A DNA stretch of 64,000 bases from Eubacteriales bacterium. Lineage in GTDB: Bacteria > Bacillota > Clostridia > Oscillospirales > Butyricicoccaceae. Made by a program: the position numbers and the translations under genes. Shown here piece after piece: positions 24,534 through 32,674 of the stretch. Position 1 is the first letter of the stretch. Every line of letters begins with the position of its first letter. The notes below the pieces were generated by a model that saw nothing but the letters and a program-made list of their open reading frames with translations, was not told the origin of the DNA and did not search any database. Location: contig JAUNSG010000007.1 in the NCBI GenBank assembly GCA_030539335.1, positions 81,946 to 145,945 on the forward strand, written 5' to 3'.

Positions 24534-26708
24534 ATGAATGTACTGATGATTCTTGTAATCTTTGCTGTGCTGTTGGCACTCTCATTTGCCGCATTCAACT
24601 ATTTGACGGTGCGTCACATGAAGGAAGGCAGCGAAACCATGCAGGAGATTGCGGCAGCAATTCGCGTCGGTGCAACCGCATTTATTCGGTATGAATACCG
24701 AATATTGTACAGCGTTGTACTGGTCGTGGCCGTGATTCTCGCCATTGTCACATCCTGGCAGGCAGCTGTAGCTCTGCTTCTGGGATCGATCATGTCCGGA
24801 TGCGCGGGTCTGATCGGTATGAAGATCGCTACCTATGCCAACGTCCGCGTTTCCAATCGGGCGCAGGAAAGCCGAAACATCGGTGAAACCGTAAAGGTTG
24901 CGTTCCGCGGCGGAAGCGTCATGGGTCTTTGTGTCGGTGGATTTGCTCTGCTCGGTCTGGTAATCGTCTATCTGGTCTTTGGCCTCGGCATGGATCAGAT
25001 TTCACAGCTGGATTCACAGATCAACTGGATCGGCGTTTCCTTCCTTCCCTTCCCCATGACCTTGTCCGGCTATGCTCTGGGCTGCTCCATGGTTGCAATG
25101 TTTAACCGTGTCGGCGGCGGCATTTATACCAAGGCGGCGGATATGGGCGCAGATCTGGTCGGAAAAACCGAAGCACATATTCCGGAGGACGATCCGCGCA
25201 ACCCGGCAACGATTGCCGATAACGTCGGTGACAACGTCGGTGACGTAGCAGGACTGGGCTCCGATCTGTTGGAGAGCTTCATCGGCTCCATTTCTTCCGG
25301 TATGATTTTGGCATACCATCTGTTCCTGTCTGCACTCGCAAATGGACAGAACCTTTCCGATGATTTGCTGCGGCGTATGATTTTGTTCCCCATGCTGTTC
25401 GTTTCGATCGGCATGATCGCCTGCTGCATCGGAATTGCTTCTCTGCTGTTCCGCAGCCATATGTCTTCCGATCCGCATAAGGATCTGAATTCGGCAACAT
25501 ATGTTGCTGCTGGCATTACGATCGTATTTGGTTTCCTCGTTGCCTTTGGATTGTTCCGCGGCGTGGATCAGCTTTCCATCATGGGCTTCTCACTGGGCTT
25601 TGCCTCACCATGGATCGCAGCGGCGATCGGTGTTGTCGCCGGTGTCGTCATCGGATTTATCGCGGAGTATTATACCAGCGCAGATTATAATCCTACGATC
25701 CGTCTGGCACACGCTTCGCTGGAGGGTTCTGCTCTCACCATCACGCAGGGTCTTGCTCTAGGTATGAAGTCCTGCATGGCTCCCTGTGTTGTGCTTGCGC
25801 TGAGCATTATCATTGCCTATCAGGTGTGCGGCATGTACGGTGTTGCGATGGCTGCCATGGGCATGCTCTCCTTTGTCACTGTCACCGTCTCGGTAGATAC
25901 CTACGGCCCGATTTCCGATAACGCCGGTGGTATTGCGGAAATGAGTGGCCTCGATCCGGAAGTCCGTGAGATCACAGATACCCTGGATTCGGTCGGCAAC
26001 ACGACGGCTGCAATCGGCAAGGGCTTTGCGATTGGTTCCGGTGCATTGGCGGCACTCGCTCTGATGATTTCCTACCTCTATTCGTACAATGAAGTTGGCA
26101 CGGAATTGGTGCTGAATATCATGGATGCCATGATTCTGGCCGGTGCGATCGCCGGTGCAGCGCTTCCGTTCCTGTTCTCCGGTATGCTGATTGAAGCTGT
26201 TGCCAAGGCGGCACGGAAGATGGTAGACGAGGTCCGCCGTCAGTTCCGCGAAATTCCAGGTATTCTGGACGGCACAGAAAAGCCGGATTATAAGACTTGT
26301 ATCGAAATTTCTTCCAAGGGTGCCATCGGGGAAATGAGAGTACCTTCTCTGCTGGCTGTTATTGTTCCGGTATTCTGCGGCTTTGTCTTCGGACCTCGGT
26401 TCGTCGGCGGACTGCTGATCGGTTCGACCATCAGTGGTATCATGATCGCTATCTTTACCGGCAACGCCGGCGGCGCCTGGGACAATGGCAAGAAGTATAT
26501 TGAATCCGGCAGCATTGCTGGCTGTGGAAAGGGTTCCCCCGCTCACGATGCCGCTGTCGTCGGCGATACGGTCGGTGATCCGCTCAAGGATACCGTCGGC
26601 CCGTGCATGGATATTTTCATCAAGATTATGTCTACCGTTTCGCTCGTCTCGGTTTCGGTCTTTGCCAAATATAATTTGGTCGCACTTATTGTAAGCTTGC
26701 TCGGCTGA
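24534..26708 (+). CDS. hppA: Membrane-bound ion-translocating pyrophosphatase, K+-dependent type
   Basis: 724 residues with about 16 membrane helices. The PPi/Mg-binding signature is DNVGDNVGDVAGLGSDL, preceded by KAADMGADLVGKTEAHIPEDDPRNPATI; the C-terminal motifs include GNAGGAWDNGKKYIESG and AVVGDTVGDPLKDTVGP. It couples PPi hydrolysis to pumping H+ or Na+ across the membrane. The motif GNTTAAIGKGFAIGSG has Ala where K+-independent enzymes carry Lys, which places it in the K+-dependent group; whether it pumps Na+, H+ or both cannot be decided by eye. It is a single-gene unit with its own promoter and terminator. Confidence 0.95.
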   Translation: MNVLMILVIFAVLLALSFAAFNYLTVRHMKEGSETMQEIAAAIRVGATAFIRYEYRILYSVVLVVAVILAIVTSWQAAVALLLGSIMSGCAGLIGMKIATYANVRVSNRAQESRNIGETVKVAFRGGSVMGLCVGGFALLGLVIVYLVFGLGMDQISQLDSQINWIGVSFLPFPMTLSGYALGCSMVAMFNRVGGGIYTKAADMGADLVGKTEAHIPEDDPRNPATIADNVGDNVGDVAGLGSDLLESFIGSISSGMILAYHLFLSALANGQNLSDDLLRRMILFPMLFVSIGMIACCIGIASLLFRSHMSSDPHKDLNSATYVAAGITIVFGFLVAFGLFRGVDQLSIMGFSLGFASPWIAAAIGVVAGVVIGFIAEYYTSADYNPTIRLAHASLEGSALTITQGLALGMKSCMAPCVVLALSIIIAYQVCGMYGVAMAAMGMLSFVTVTVSVDTYGPISDNAGGIAEMSGLDPEVREITDTLDSVGNTTAAIGKGFAIGSGALAALALMISYLYSYNEVGTELVLNIMDAMILAGAIAGAALPFLFSGMLIEAVAKAARKMVDEVRRQFREIPGILDGTEKPDYKTCIEISSKGAIGEMRVPSLLAVIVPVFCGFVFGPRFVGGLLIGSTISGIMIAIFTGNAGGAWDNGKKYIESGSIAGCGKGSPAHDAAVVGDTVGDPLKDTVGPCMDIFIKIMSTVSLVSVSVFAKYNLVALIVSLLG

Positions 26709-26728
26709 TAACCGTTTTTTCAAAAGAG

Positions 26729-26760
26729 AACCGGCTGTTTCCTCGGAGACAGCCGGTTTT
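26729..26760 (+). terminator. Terminator of hppA
   Basis: 10-bp stem AACCGGCTGT / ACAGCCGGTT followed by TTTT. Confidence 0.8.
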
Positions 26761-26817
26761 ACTCTGTTGGTGATACCCCATCGGATATTGTTTTCTTTCG
26801 ACCATTTACAACCCCTA

Positions 26818-26846
26818 TTGACATCTTTTTTCATTCCGATTACAAT
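26818..26846 (+). promoter_or_regulatory. Promoter of the DUF1846 gene
   Basis: Perfect TTGACA (26818-26823), 17-bp spacer, TACAAT (26841-26846). Confidence 0.7.
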
Positions 26847-26944
26847 TCTAATAGGCAATCGTATTTTGGTATAACACCACGTTTCGATGGATGACAGAGC
26901 ATGACCGAATCAATCCATTTCGGGCGAGAAAGGATATTGAAAAA

Positions 26945-28435
26945 ATGAAACTGGGCTTTGACAATCAAAAATATCTAAATATGCAATCCGAGCACATCCG
27001 CAAGCGGATTGCAAAATTTGACAACAAGCTATATCTGGAATTCGGAGGCAAATTATTTGACGATTATCACGCGTCCCGCGTGCTGCCCGGATTTGAGCCG
27101 GACTCTAAACTGCAAATGCTGCTGCAGCTAAAAGATCAGGCGGAAATCATCATTGTAATCAGTGCTGAGGATATTGAGAACAGCAAAATCCGAGGTGACC
27201 ATGGCATTACCTATGATTTGGATGTCCTTCGGCTAATCGATGCGTTCCATGAGGCCGGACTGTTTGTCGGCAGTGTCTGTTTGACCAAGTATGCTTCTCA
27301 GCCACAGGCAGAGCTTTTCCGGAAAAAGCTGAATGATATTGGCATCCGCTCGTATCGCCATTACAAGATTTCCGGGTATCCCAGCGACGTTGCACGGATC
27401 GTCAGCGACGAGGGCTATGGAAAAAACGACTATATTGAAACCGAGCGTCCACTGGTCGTTGTCACGGCTCCGGGTCCGGGCAGCGGTAAAATGGCAACCT
27501 GCCTGTCTCAGCTCTACCACGAGTACAAACGCGGCGTGAAGGCGGGCTATGCAAAATTCGAGACCTTCCCTATCTGGAATCTCCCACTCAAGCATCCGGT
27601 CAATCTGGCCTATGAGGCAGCGACAGCCGATCTGAACGATGTCAACATGATCGATCCGTTCCATCTGGATGCCTATGATAAAAAGGCTGTCAACTACAAC
27701 CGCGATATTGAAATCTTTCCTGTTGTGAAATCAATGATGGAATTGATCGCCGGAGAGAGCATGTACAAGTCCCCCACCGACATGGGCGTTAACATGGCTG
27801 GCAACTGTATTGTGGATGACGATGCCTGCTGTGTTGCTTCCCGTGCGGAAATCATCCGACGATACTATAAATGCCTGTGCAGCCAAAAAATCAACGGTGT
27901 CTCCAAAGAGGATCGTTACAAGCTTGAGCTTCTCATGAATCAGGCAGGCATCCATATCGACTACCGCAAGGTAGTCGGCGCCGCAATTGAGCGACAGCGC
28001 GAAACCGGCGGCCGTCCTGCGGTTGCCATTGAACTGCCGGATGGCCGTGTGGTCACCGGTCGCACTGGCGATCTTCTGGGTGCCGCTTCTTCGGCGCTGC
28101 TGAATGCCATCAAGGCATTGGCGAAAATCGATCAGGAGCTAGATTTGGTATCCGCTGCCTCCATCGCGCCAATTCAAATCCTGAAAACCAAGTACATGGG
28201 CAGCCGCAACCCCAGACTGCACAGCGATGAAATCCTGATTGCATTGTCCACCTCCGCCGCAGACAGCGAGCTAGCGGCAAAGGCGTTAAAGCAGTTGGAA
28301 AAATTAAACGGCTGTGATGCACATTCTACCGTCATCCTTTCTTCGGTCGATGAGGAGGTGTTCCAGCGTTTGGGAATTTCTCTGACCTGTGAACCAAAAT
28401 ATGAGGAAGAAAGCCGCATTTATCACAAAAAATAA
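26945..28435 (+). CDS. DUF1846 family protein
   Basis: 496 residues matching DUF1846 along its length, starting MKLGFDNQKYLNMQSEHI, the usual family N-terminus, which is why 26945 is chosen. A nucleotide-binding-like loop TAPGPGSGKMATCLSQ is at about residue 175-190, followed by KFETFPIWNLPLKHPVN and DMGVNMAGNCIVDDD. The family is widespread in anaerobic Firmicutes; a structure is known but the reaction is not established to my knowledge. Monocistronic. Confidence 0.85.
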   Translation: MKLGFDNQKYLNMQSEHIRKRIAKFDNKLYLEFGGKLFDDYHASRVLPGFEPDSKLQMLLQLKDQAEIIIVISAEDIENSKIRGDHGITYDLDVLRLIDAFHEAGLFVGSVCLTKYASQPQAELFRKKLNDIGIRSYRHYKISGYPSDVARIVSDEGYGKNDYIETERPLVVVTAPGPGSGKMATCLSQLYHEYKRGVKAGYAKFETFPIWNLPLKHPVNLAYEAATADLNDVNMIDPFHLDAYDKKAVNYNRDIEIFPVVKSMMELIAGESMYKSPTDMGVNMAGNCIVDDDACCVASRAEIIRRYYKCLCSQKINGVSKEDRYKLELLMNQAGIHIDYRKVVGAAIERQRETGGRPAVAIELPDGRVVTGRTGDLLGAASSALLNAIKALAKIDQELDLVSAASIAPIQILKTKYMGSRNPRLHSDEILIALSTSAADSELAAKALKQLEKLNGCDAHSTVILSSVDEEVFQRLGISLTCEPKYEEESRIYHKK

Positions 28436-28464
28436 AACATCTTCTGCCGTTTCGTAAGAAATAG

Positions 28465-28497
28465 AAAAGGGAATCCGCCTGGATGGATTCCCTTTTT
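28465..28497. terminator. Terminator after the DUF1846 gene, also downstream of agrD
   Basis: 12-bp stem AAAAGGGAATCC / GGATTCCCTTTT with T6 on the plus strand and TTTT on the minus strand, so it can also stop the converging agrD transcript. Confidence 0.75.
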
Positions 28498-28575
28498 TCT
28501 GTACTTTCCATTGTGTATGACGAAAATACAGTATTCCCACTTTTAAAATGTAACTTTGCAATAAGGAAGCAGTTT

Positions 28576-28722
28576 TTACTTCTTCAGTTCCTTTGGCATC
28601 TTCGGCTCATACCAGTTGCCCATGCAAAGAACACCAGAGAAGATATTCGACAAATCATCCAAATACTTTGCCGAAACCTTCGCACAATTCTTTTTTACTT
28701 CAGAATTCTTCTTCGTATTCAT
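28576..28722 (-). CDS. agrD: AgrD-type cyclic (thio)lactone autoinducer precursor
   Basis: A 48-residue peptide on the strand opposite to agrCAB. Residues 1-29 form a basic, amphipathic N-terminus. Cys33 starts the likely ring C-M-G-N-W, and the C-terminal tail YEPKMPKELKK has the EPxxP pattern recognised by AgrB in clostridial AgrD peptides. The ATG at 28722 has an excellent AGGAGG seven bases upstream. The mature signal is inferred as a five-membered thiolactone with a short N-terminal tail. It is too short for routine gene calling. agrB at 31123 supplies the processing enzyme. Confidence 0.85.
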   Translation of the reverse strand: MNTKKNSEVKKNCAKVSAKYLDDLSNIFSGVLCMGNWYEPKMPKELKK

Positions 28723-28922
28723 TGCAGTCCTCCTATGTATGTCGTGACAAATCTTTCATCTTACGTCCCGATTCAGATTTCCAGTAGAAGTAAACTATGC
28801 ATTAGTTTTTTCGTTCAAACAGTCCAGGCAATTCCACGCTTGCGAAAATGAAACCAATCCATATACCGCTGGATTTCAAATCGGGAATTTTCGTTTCCCG
28901 TCTCCTATTTTATATCAATTTT

Positions 28923-29014
28923 TACATAATTCCACCATTTGTGCACGAATAGCAAAAATCCGTACACGAAATGGATATGGGGCATTTGCGGTGTTTCATT
29001 CTCTATGTTATGAT
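28923..29014. promoter_or_regulatory. Divergent agr promoter region with inverted repeat
   Basis: Rightward: TTGCGG (28986-28991), 17-bp spacer, TATGAT (29009-29014) for agrC. The imperfect inverted repeat CCATTTGTGCACG (28935-28947) / CGTACACGAAATGG (28961-28974) ends 11 bp before that -35 box. Leftward: a weak -35 overlaps the repeat and TATAAA lies near 28911-28916, giving agrD a leader of about 180 nt. This resembles the divergent P2/P3 layout of staphylococcal agr; binding by the LytTR regulator is inferred. The rest of 28723-29067 holds no convincing gene. Confidence 0.55.
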
Positions 29015-29067
29015 GATTATAGAAATACCTTTGCCCTATTTGTGCCAAGACAAGTGGATGGTGTACT

Positions 29068-30408
29068 ATGCAACTTTGCTCGATATGGACTTTATTTGAA
29101 CTGTTAGTTAATGCTATAGAATCATTTCTAGTATTCTGCCTTTTTCGTCGTTTTTTTGAAAGCAAGACTGAAATTGTTCGTCCGATAATTGGCGCTATTC
29201 TTCTATTCCTTTATATTTCTCTGTTAAACAATATTAGTATGATCAGTGGCACAGCGATGACTTTTCTTTCGTTATGTGGTTCATTATTTTATTCTATACT
29301 GTGTTTTCACAGCAGCACTTCAAAAAAGATATTCACAGGAATACTACCAACCATTGTAATCATCACCTCTGATTTTCTTACGCTTGCAGTTTCTTTGGCA
29401 CTTAATCTATTCGATCCCTCACGCGCCTGGGAGCCGACTTTCGAGCGCTTCCTGATGTCACTCATTTATATTGTGATAGCATCGGCTTTGTATCTCATGC
29501 TGTTTAAAATCTACGACAGAATGAATCGCCTTTCCAATTATCCGGTCAAAATGATCGCATATGTCACCGTGCTCTTTTGTCTTGGAATCTTTGCAATCAA
29601 CACGTTGATCAGCCTGGCCTCCGCGTTCTTTGACATATCGTCTGCCGGAATTCACATCAACATCTATATCGTGTTTATCGGCCTTGTATTCTTACTGATG
29701 TTCATCAGCGCAATTTTTCTCGTTATGAACTGGGCAAAGCTTTTACAGCAAAAACACAGCATGGAGCTGCAATCCCAATATCAGTACATGAAGGACGAAT
29801 ACTATGAAAATGTCCATCAGGAATTGGAAAAGTTGGATTTCTACCGCCACGACTTTTTGAAGCATACCAATGTACTTGAAATCCTTCTGAAATCCGGAAA
29901 GAACACAAAAGCTTTGGAATATTTGGGCGAGTTACACAGCAGTTATCAATCCTTGAATGTATCCAATTACACCAATAACGATATTCTCAATGCAATCATA
30001 TCCAATAAGAAGGCGATTGCAGAAAATAATGGCATTGCGGTGCGAATCACCGCTGAAAAAGTCGAGGAATTTCCTTGCTCTTCACAGAATATTTGTTCCC
30101 TGTTTGACAATCTCTTTGACAACGCCATTGAGGCCAATCAAAAAGTGGAATCTTCCCGCTTTATTGATTTATTCCTGTTTCATGCAGGGGAAGATATTTG
30201 CATCATTATGAAAAATCTATACGATGGAAAGCCAATCCCACACAACAAGACATCCAAAAGCGATACACAATCCCATGGATTGGGCTTGAAAATCGTTAAA
30301 AATATTGTTTCTCAGGCAGGCGGTTCTTTTGAACAAAATAATGATGCGGAAGATAAGATTGTTACTATAACAATTCTTCTTCCCAATCCTAAAGCAAAAA
30401 AGGAGTAA
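29068..30408 (+). CDS. agrC: AgrC-like sensor histidine kinase (GHKL)
   Basis: 446 residues. Six or seven membrane helices occupy about residues 1-230 (for example VFLLMFISAIFLVMNW near the end). The cytoplasmic part has the phospho-acceptor His261 in FYRHDFLKHTN, the N-box SLFDNLFDNAIEAN and the G-box SHGLGLKIVKNI. This is the HPK10-type kinase that reads AgrD-derived cyclic peptides. The next gene, the LytTR response regulator, starts 2 bp after its stop. Confidence 0.88.
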   Translation: MQLCSIWTLFELLVNAIESFLVFCLFRRFFESKTEIVRPIIGAILLFLYISLLNNISMISGTAMTFLSLCGSLFYSILCFHSSTSKKIFTGILPTIVIITSDFLTLAVSLALNLFDPSRAWEPTFERFLMSLIYIVIASALYLMLFKIYDRMNRLSNYPVKMIAYVTVLFCLGIFAINTLISLASAFFDISSAGIHINIYIVFIGLVFLLMFISAIFLVMNWAKLLQQKHSMELQSQYQYMKDEYYENVHQELEKLDFYRHDFLKHTNVLEILLKSGKNTKALEYLGELHSSYQSLNVSNYTNNDILNAIISNKKAIAENNGIAVRITAEKVEEFPCSSQNICSLFDNLFDNAIEANQKVESSRFIDLFLFHAGEDICIIMKNLYDGKPIPHNKTSKSDTQSHGLGLKIVKNIVSQAGGSFEQNNDAEDKIVTITILLPNPKAKKE

Positions 30409-30410
30409 CT

Positions 30411-31115
30411 ATGGTTATAAACACAATAATTATTGAAGATGAAGCAGTATATGCGGAATACTTGAAATCTCTGCTCCTGCAGTGGGCAGAAGAGAAAATT
30501 GAACTGAATATCTCAACATATTCCAACGGTTCGGATTTCCTCCGCGAGACAAGCAAAAATACCCTGCTCCAGATCGATATTATATTTATTGATATCATAT
30601 TGGACAAAGCCGATGGTATCGCTGTGGCGAAAAAGTTGCGGGCGCTCGGATTCCAAAATACAATTGTTTTCACTACAAATCTGGAAAACCGGGCGATTGA
30701 TGGATACACGGTCAATGCCTATCGCTACTACTTAAAGCCATTGTATCCCAGGGATATCAAGGAGTGTATGGGCTATGTACTGGAAAAGAATAAAAAGGAT
30801 TACTTTCAATACACCTATCATGGAATCACCGAACGGATCCCCTTTGACGATATTCTTTCCTTTGAAAGCATGCAGCACTACATCGATTTTTTCACAATGG
30901 ATCGGCAAATTCGCATCAAGGATTCTTTAAAACGAATTCAAGAACTGTGCCCATCATATTTTATTCGCTGTCATCGATCGTACATCATCAATAGTCATCA
31001 CATCAAAAGCCGTCAGGGAAATAAATTAATCCTGAAAGATGGCCGGGAGATCGGTATCTCTTCAAAATATTCCAAAGCGGTCGCAAAGATTATGGCACAG
31101 AGAAAAGGAGGTTGA
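30411..31115 (+). CDS. agrA: AgrA-like LytTR response regulator
   Basis: 234 residues. The receiver domain has the acidic pair IIEDEAVY, phospho-acceptor Asp61 in IFIDIILDKADG, and the switch Lys in YRYYLKPLYP. The LytTR DNA-binding domain follows (FIRCHRSYIINSHHI, ILKDGREIGISSKYSK). It is expected to activate the divergent agrD and agrCAB promoters, probably at the inverted repeat at 28935-28974. Confidence 0.9.
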   Translation: MVINTIIIEDEAVYAEYLKSLLLQWAEEKIELNISTYSNGSDFLRETSKNTLLQIDIIFIDIILDKADGIAVAKKLRALGFQNTIVFTTNLENRAIDGYTVNAYRYYLKPLYPRDIKECMGYVLEKNKKDYFQYTYHGITERIPFDDILSFESMQHYIDFFTMDRQIRIKDSLKRIQELCPSYFIRCHRSYIINSHHIKSRQGNKLILKDGREIGISSKYSKAVAKIMAQRKGG

Positions 31116-31122
31116 CAAAAAG

Positions 31123-31707
31123 ATGGAAAAACTCTCAGAGAAAATCGCCACATGGATCATAACCAATGATCCGGATAGCCGCGATAAATACGAAATATTT
31201 GTTTACACACTGCAATGCTTGTTCGGAAATGTCATGGCAAACGGTGCGCTGCTGATTCTGGGCGCCATCCTCGGCAAGCCGCTCGAAGCGGTCAGTTGGA
31301 TTCTGTTCTATAATGCGCTGCGCCTTCACATCGGTGGAAGCCATGCGAAAACATTCGCCCGCTGCTTTCTCGGCGGAACCATCTATGGCGTCCTCTGTAT
31401 CGCCATCATTCCTTATCTTGACACCTATACCGTTCTGCTGGCTTTGGCGGCAATCATCAGTGTCATCACGACATTTTGGGTGGCTCCGGTGATCCATCCC
31501 AATCGATTAATGTCCGAGAGTCAGATTTCCAAAAAACATCGTTTGGGAAAACAGATCGTATTCGTGGAATGTGTCTTGATCCTCGTATTCTATCTGTGCT
31601 TTCCACCCTGGCTGGCGCATTCTGCGGCGCTCGGCATGTTTTCTGCCGCATTGCTCTGTATTATTGGGAAATTGCAGCAAAAATCTGTCGCACATTCTGA
31701 ATCGTAA
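31123..31707 (+). CDS. agrB: AgrB-like accessory gene regulator, membrane cysteine protease
   Basis: 194 residues, five or six membrane helices. The catalytic pair of AgrB is visible in RLHIGGSHAKTFARCF (His74 and Cys81, equivalent to S. aureus His77/Cys84). It cleaves the C-terminal tail of AgrD and forms the thiolactone. The start at 31123 is chosen for AAAGGAGG 11 bases upstream; it lies 7 bp after agrA. Confidence 0.92.
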   Translation: MEKLSEKIATWIITNDPDSRDKYEIFVYTLQCLFGNVMANGALLILGAILGKPLEAVSWILFYNALRLHIGGSHAKTFARCFLGGTIYGVLCIAIIPYLDTYTVLLALAAIISVITTFWVAPVIHPNRLMSESQISKKHRLGKQIVFVECVLILVFYLCFPPWLAHSAALGMFSAALLCIIGKLQQKSVAHSES

Positions 31708-31733
31708 TGCAATCCGGTTCCCTTTCGCCTTCC

Positions 31734-31758
31734 TCCCCGCTTCGGCGGGGATCTTTTC
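31734..31758 (+). terminator. Terminator of the agrCAB operon
   Basis: CCCCGC-TTCG-GCGGGG tetraloop hairpin followed by ATCTTTTCTG. Confidence 0.75.
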
Positions 31759-31803
31759 TGTCCGAAAATTTGCCGTCTCAGAGAAACGGAATCCCTTTCC
31801 ATT

Positions 31804-31883
31804 TGTCGAATTAAGTGGAATTTAGCAGAATTTCGTCTATGATTATCGCAAACTCTCAAATTCTATCTATCCTGTGGTACAAT
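31804..31883 (+). promoter_or_regulatory. Candidate 0A box and promoter upstream of the Spo0A_C-like pair
   Basis: TGTCGAA, the core Spo0A-binding heptamer, is at 31804-31810; a -10-like TACAAT is at 31878-31883 without a good -35. A heptamer like this arises several times by chance in 64 kb, so only its position makes it notable. Confidence 0.35.
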
Positions 31884-31915
31884 TCTTACAAATATTAAGA
31901 CTGTGAGGGATTTAC

Positions 31916-32278
31916 ATGGAAAAAATCATCTTATTATTACACTGCTTGGGAATCACTCCTGGCTATCGCGGATATCGGCAGCTCATCCTCGCGTTGATCT
32001 TGCTTCGTCAGGACGAAGATCTGTTGTGCGACACGATGGATTTGTACCACAAGGTTGCTTATTTCAGCAACTCCAGCCAGACCTCCATTGAGCGCAACAT
32101 CCGCACGCTTGCCGAACGGGCATGGGACGTCAATCCAAGCCTGCTGCAAAAGGTCGCCGGCTATCCTCTGGATGCCAAGCCGACCAATACGGAATTCCTT
32201 TCGATCTTGCTTAGCTACGCGCAGCGTGAAGGAGAATTACCGTGGCCATCCGATTCGATCACCCCAATTCGCAATTGA
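31916..32278 (+). CDS. Stand-alone Spo0A C-terminal-domain protein (copy 1)
   Basis: 120 residues. The whole protein aligns with the DNA-binding domain of Spo0A. ILLLHCLGITPGYRGYRQL parallels the SIIHEIGVPAHIKGYLYL region. SIERNIRTLAERAW matches the recognition-helix segment RVERAIRHAIEVAW, and AKPTNTEFLSIL matches AKPTNSEFIAMV. The receiver domain and linker are absent, so it cannot be phosphorylated like Spo0A. GAGGG precedes the ATG. It may compete with or modulate Spo0A; this is inferred. Confidence 0.8.
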   Translation: MEKIILLLHCLGITPGYRGYRQLILALILLRQDEDLLCDTMDLYHKVAYFSNSSQTSIERNIRTLAERAWDVNPSLLQKVAGYPLDAKPTNTEFLSILLSYAQREGELPWPSDSITPIRN

Positions 32279-32565
32279 CGGAAATCTACCAGATGCTGTA
32301 TCAGTTCGGACTGCGGGCCGATTGCGCCGGTTTCTTTTTTCTGTCCTATGCAGTATATCTTTCCGTCCGTCAGCCAAATCGGCTTCTCCTCCCGAACAAA
32401 TGGATTTTCCCAGCGATAGCACAGCACTATCACACAACGGTTCCTGCGGTGCGAAGCGGTATTCATTCCGTGTCCGGAAAAGTACTTTCATCCACCGCTA
32501 TCGCGTATCCGGAGTATGTGATCGCTGTGTTAACAAGGATCTATCACTCAAACAAAGCAGCATAA
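32242..32565 (+). CDS. Stand-alone Spo0A C-terminal-like protein (copy 2, divergent)
   Basis: 107 residues, GTG start at 32242 supported by GAAGGAG eight bases upstream. It overlaps copy 1 by 37 bp in another frame. MLYQFGLRADCAGFFFLSYAV and IFPAIAQHYHTTVPAVRSGI correspond to the IGVPAHIKGY and YPDIAKKFNTTASRVERAI segments of Spo0A_C, but it lacks the C-terminal AKPTNSEF part. Several recognition-helix residues differ (AVRSGIHSV), so DNA specificity may differ or be lost. The tight overlap suggests the two proteins act together. Confidence 0.65.
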   Translation: MAIRFDHPNSQLTEIYQMLYQFGLRADCAGFFFLSYAVYLSVRQPNRLLLPNKWIFPAIAQHYHTTVPAVRSGIHSVSGKVLSSTAIAYPEYVIAVLTRIYHSNKAA

Positions 32566-32569
32566 AACC

Positions 32570-32600
32570 CCAGCCCATCAGGGAAATCCTGATGGGCTGG
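32570..32600. terminator. Bidirectional terminator between the Spo0A_C-like pair and surE
   Basis: 13-bp perfect stem CCAGCCCATCAGG / CCTGATGGGCTGG. The minus strand continues GGTTTTATG; the plus strand has a weak T flank. Confidence 0.7.
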
Positions 32601-32674
32601 AGTCATCTTCGCCATGGATTGTCACAGCATCTCTTCTGTGATTTTCTTGGTGTGCTATTCTTTTCGCGGTTCCT

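Noticed and set aside
28780..28900. Minus-strand open stretch in the agrD leader that could encode a second small peptide
   Set aside because: No ATG with a ribosome site at suitable distance, and no cysteine/EPxxP pattern; treated as untranslated leader.
31916..32565. Single frameshifted spo0A-like gene
   Set aside because: Each frame contains its own version of the same Spo0A_C segments rather than successive halves, and each has its own ribosome site, so they are two genes and not one broken gene.
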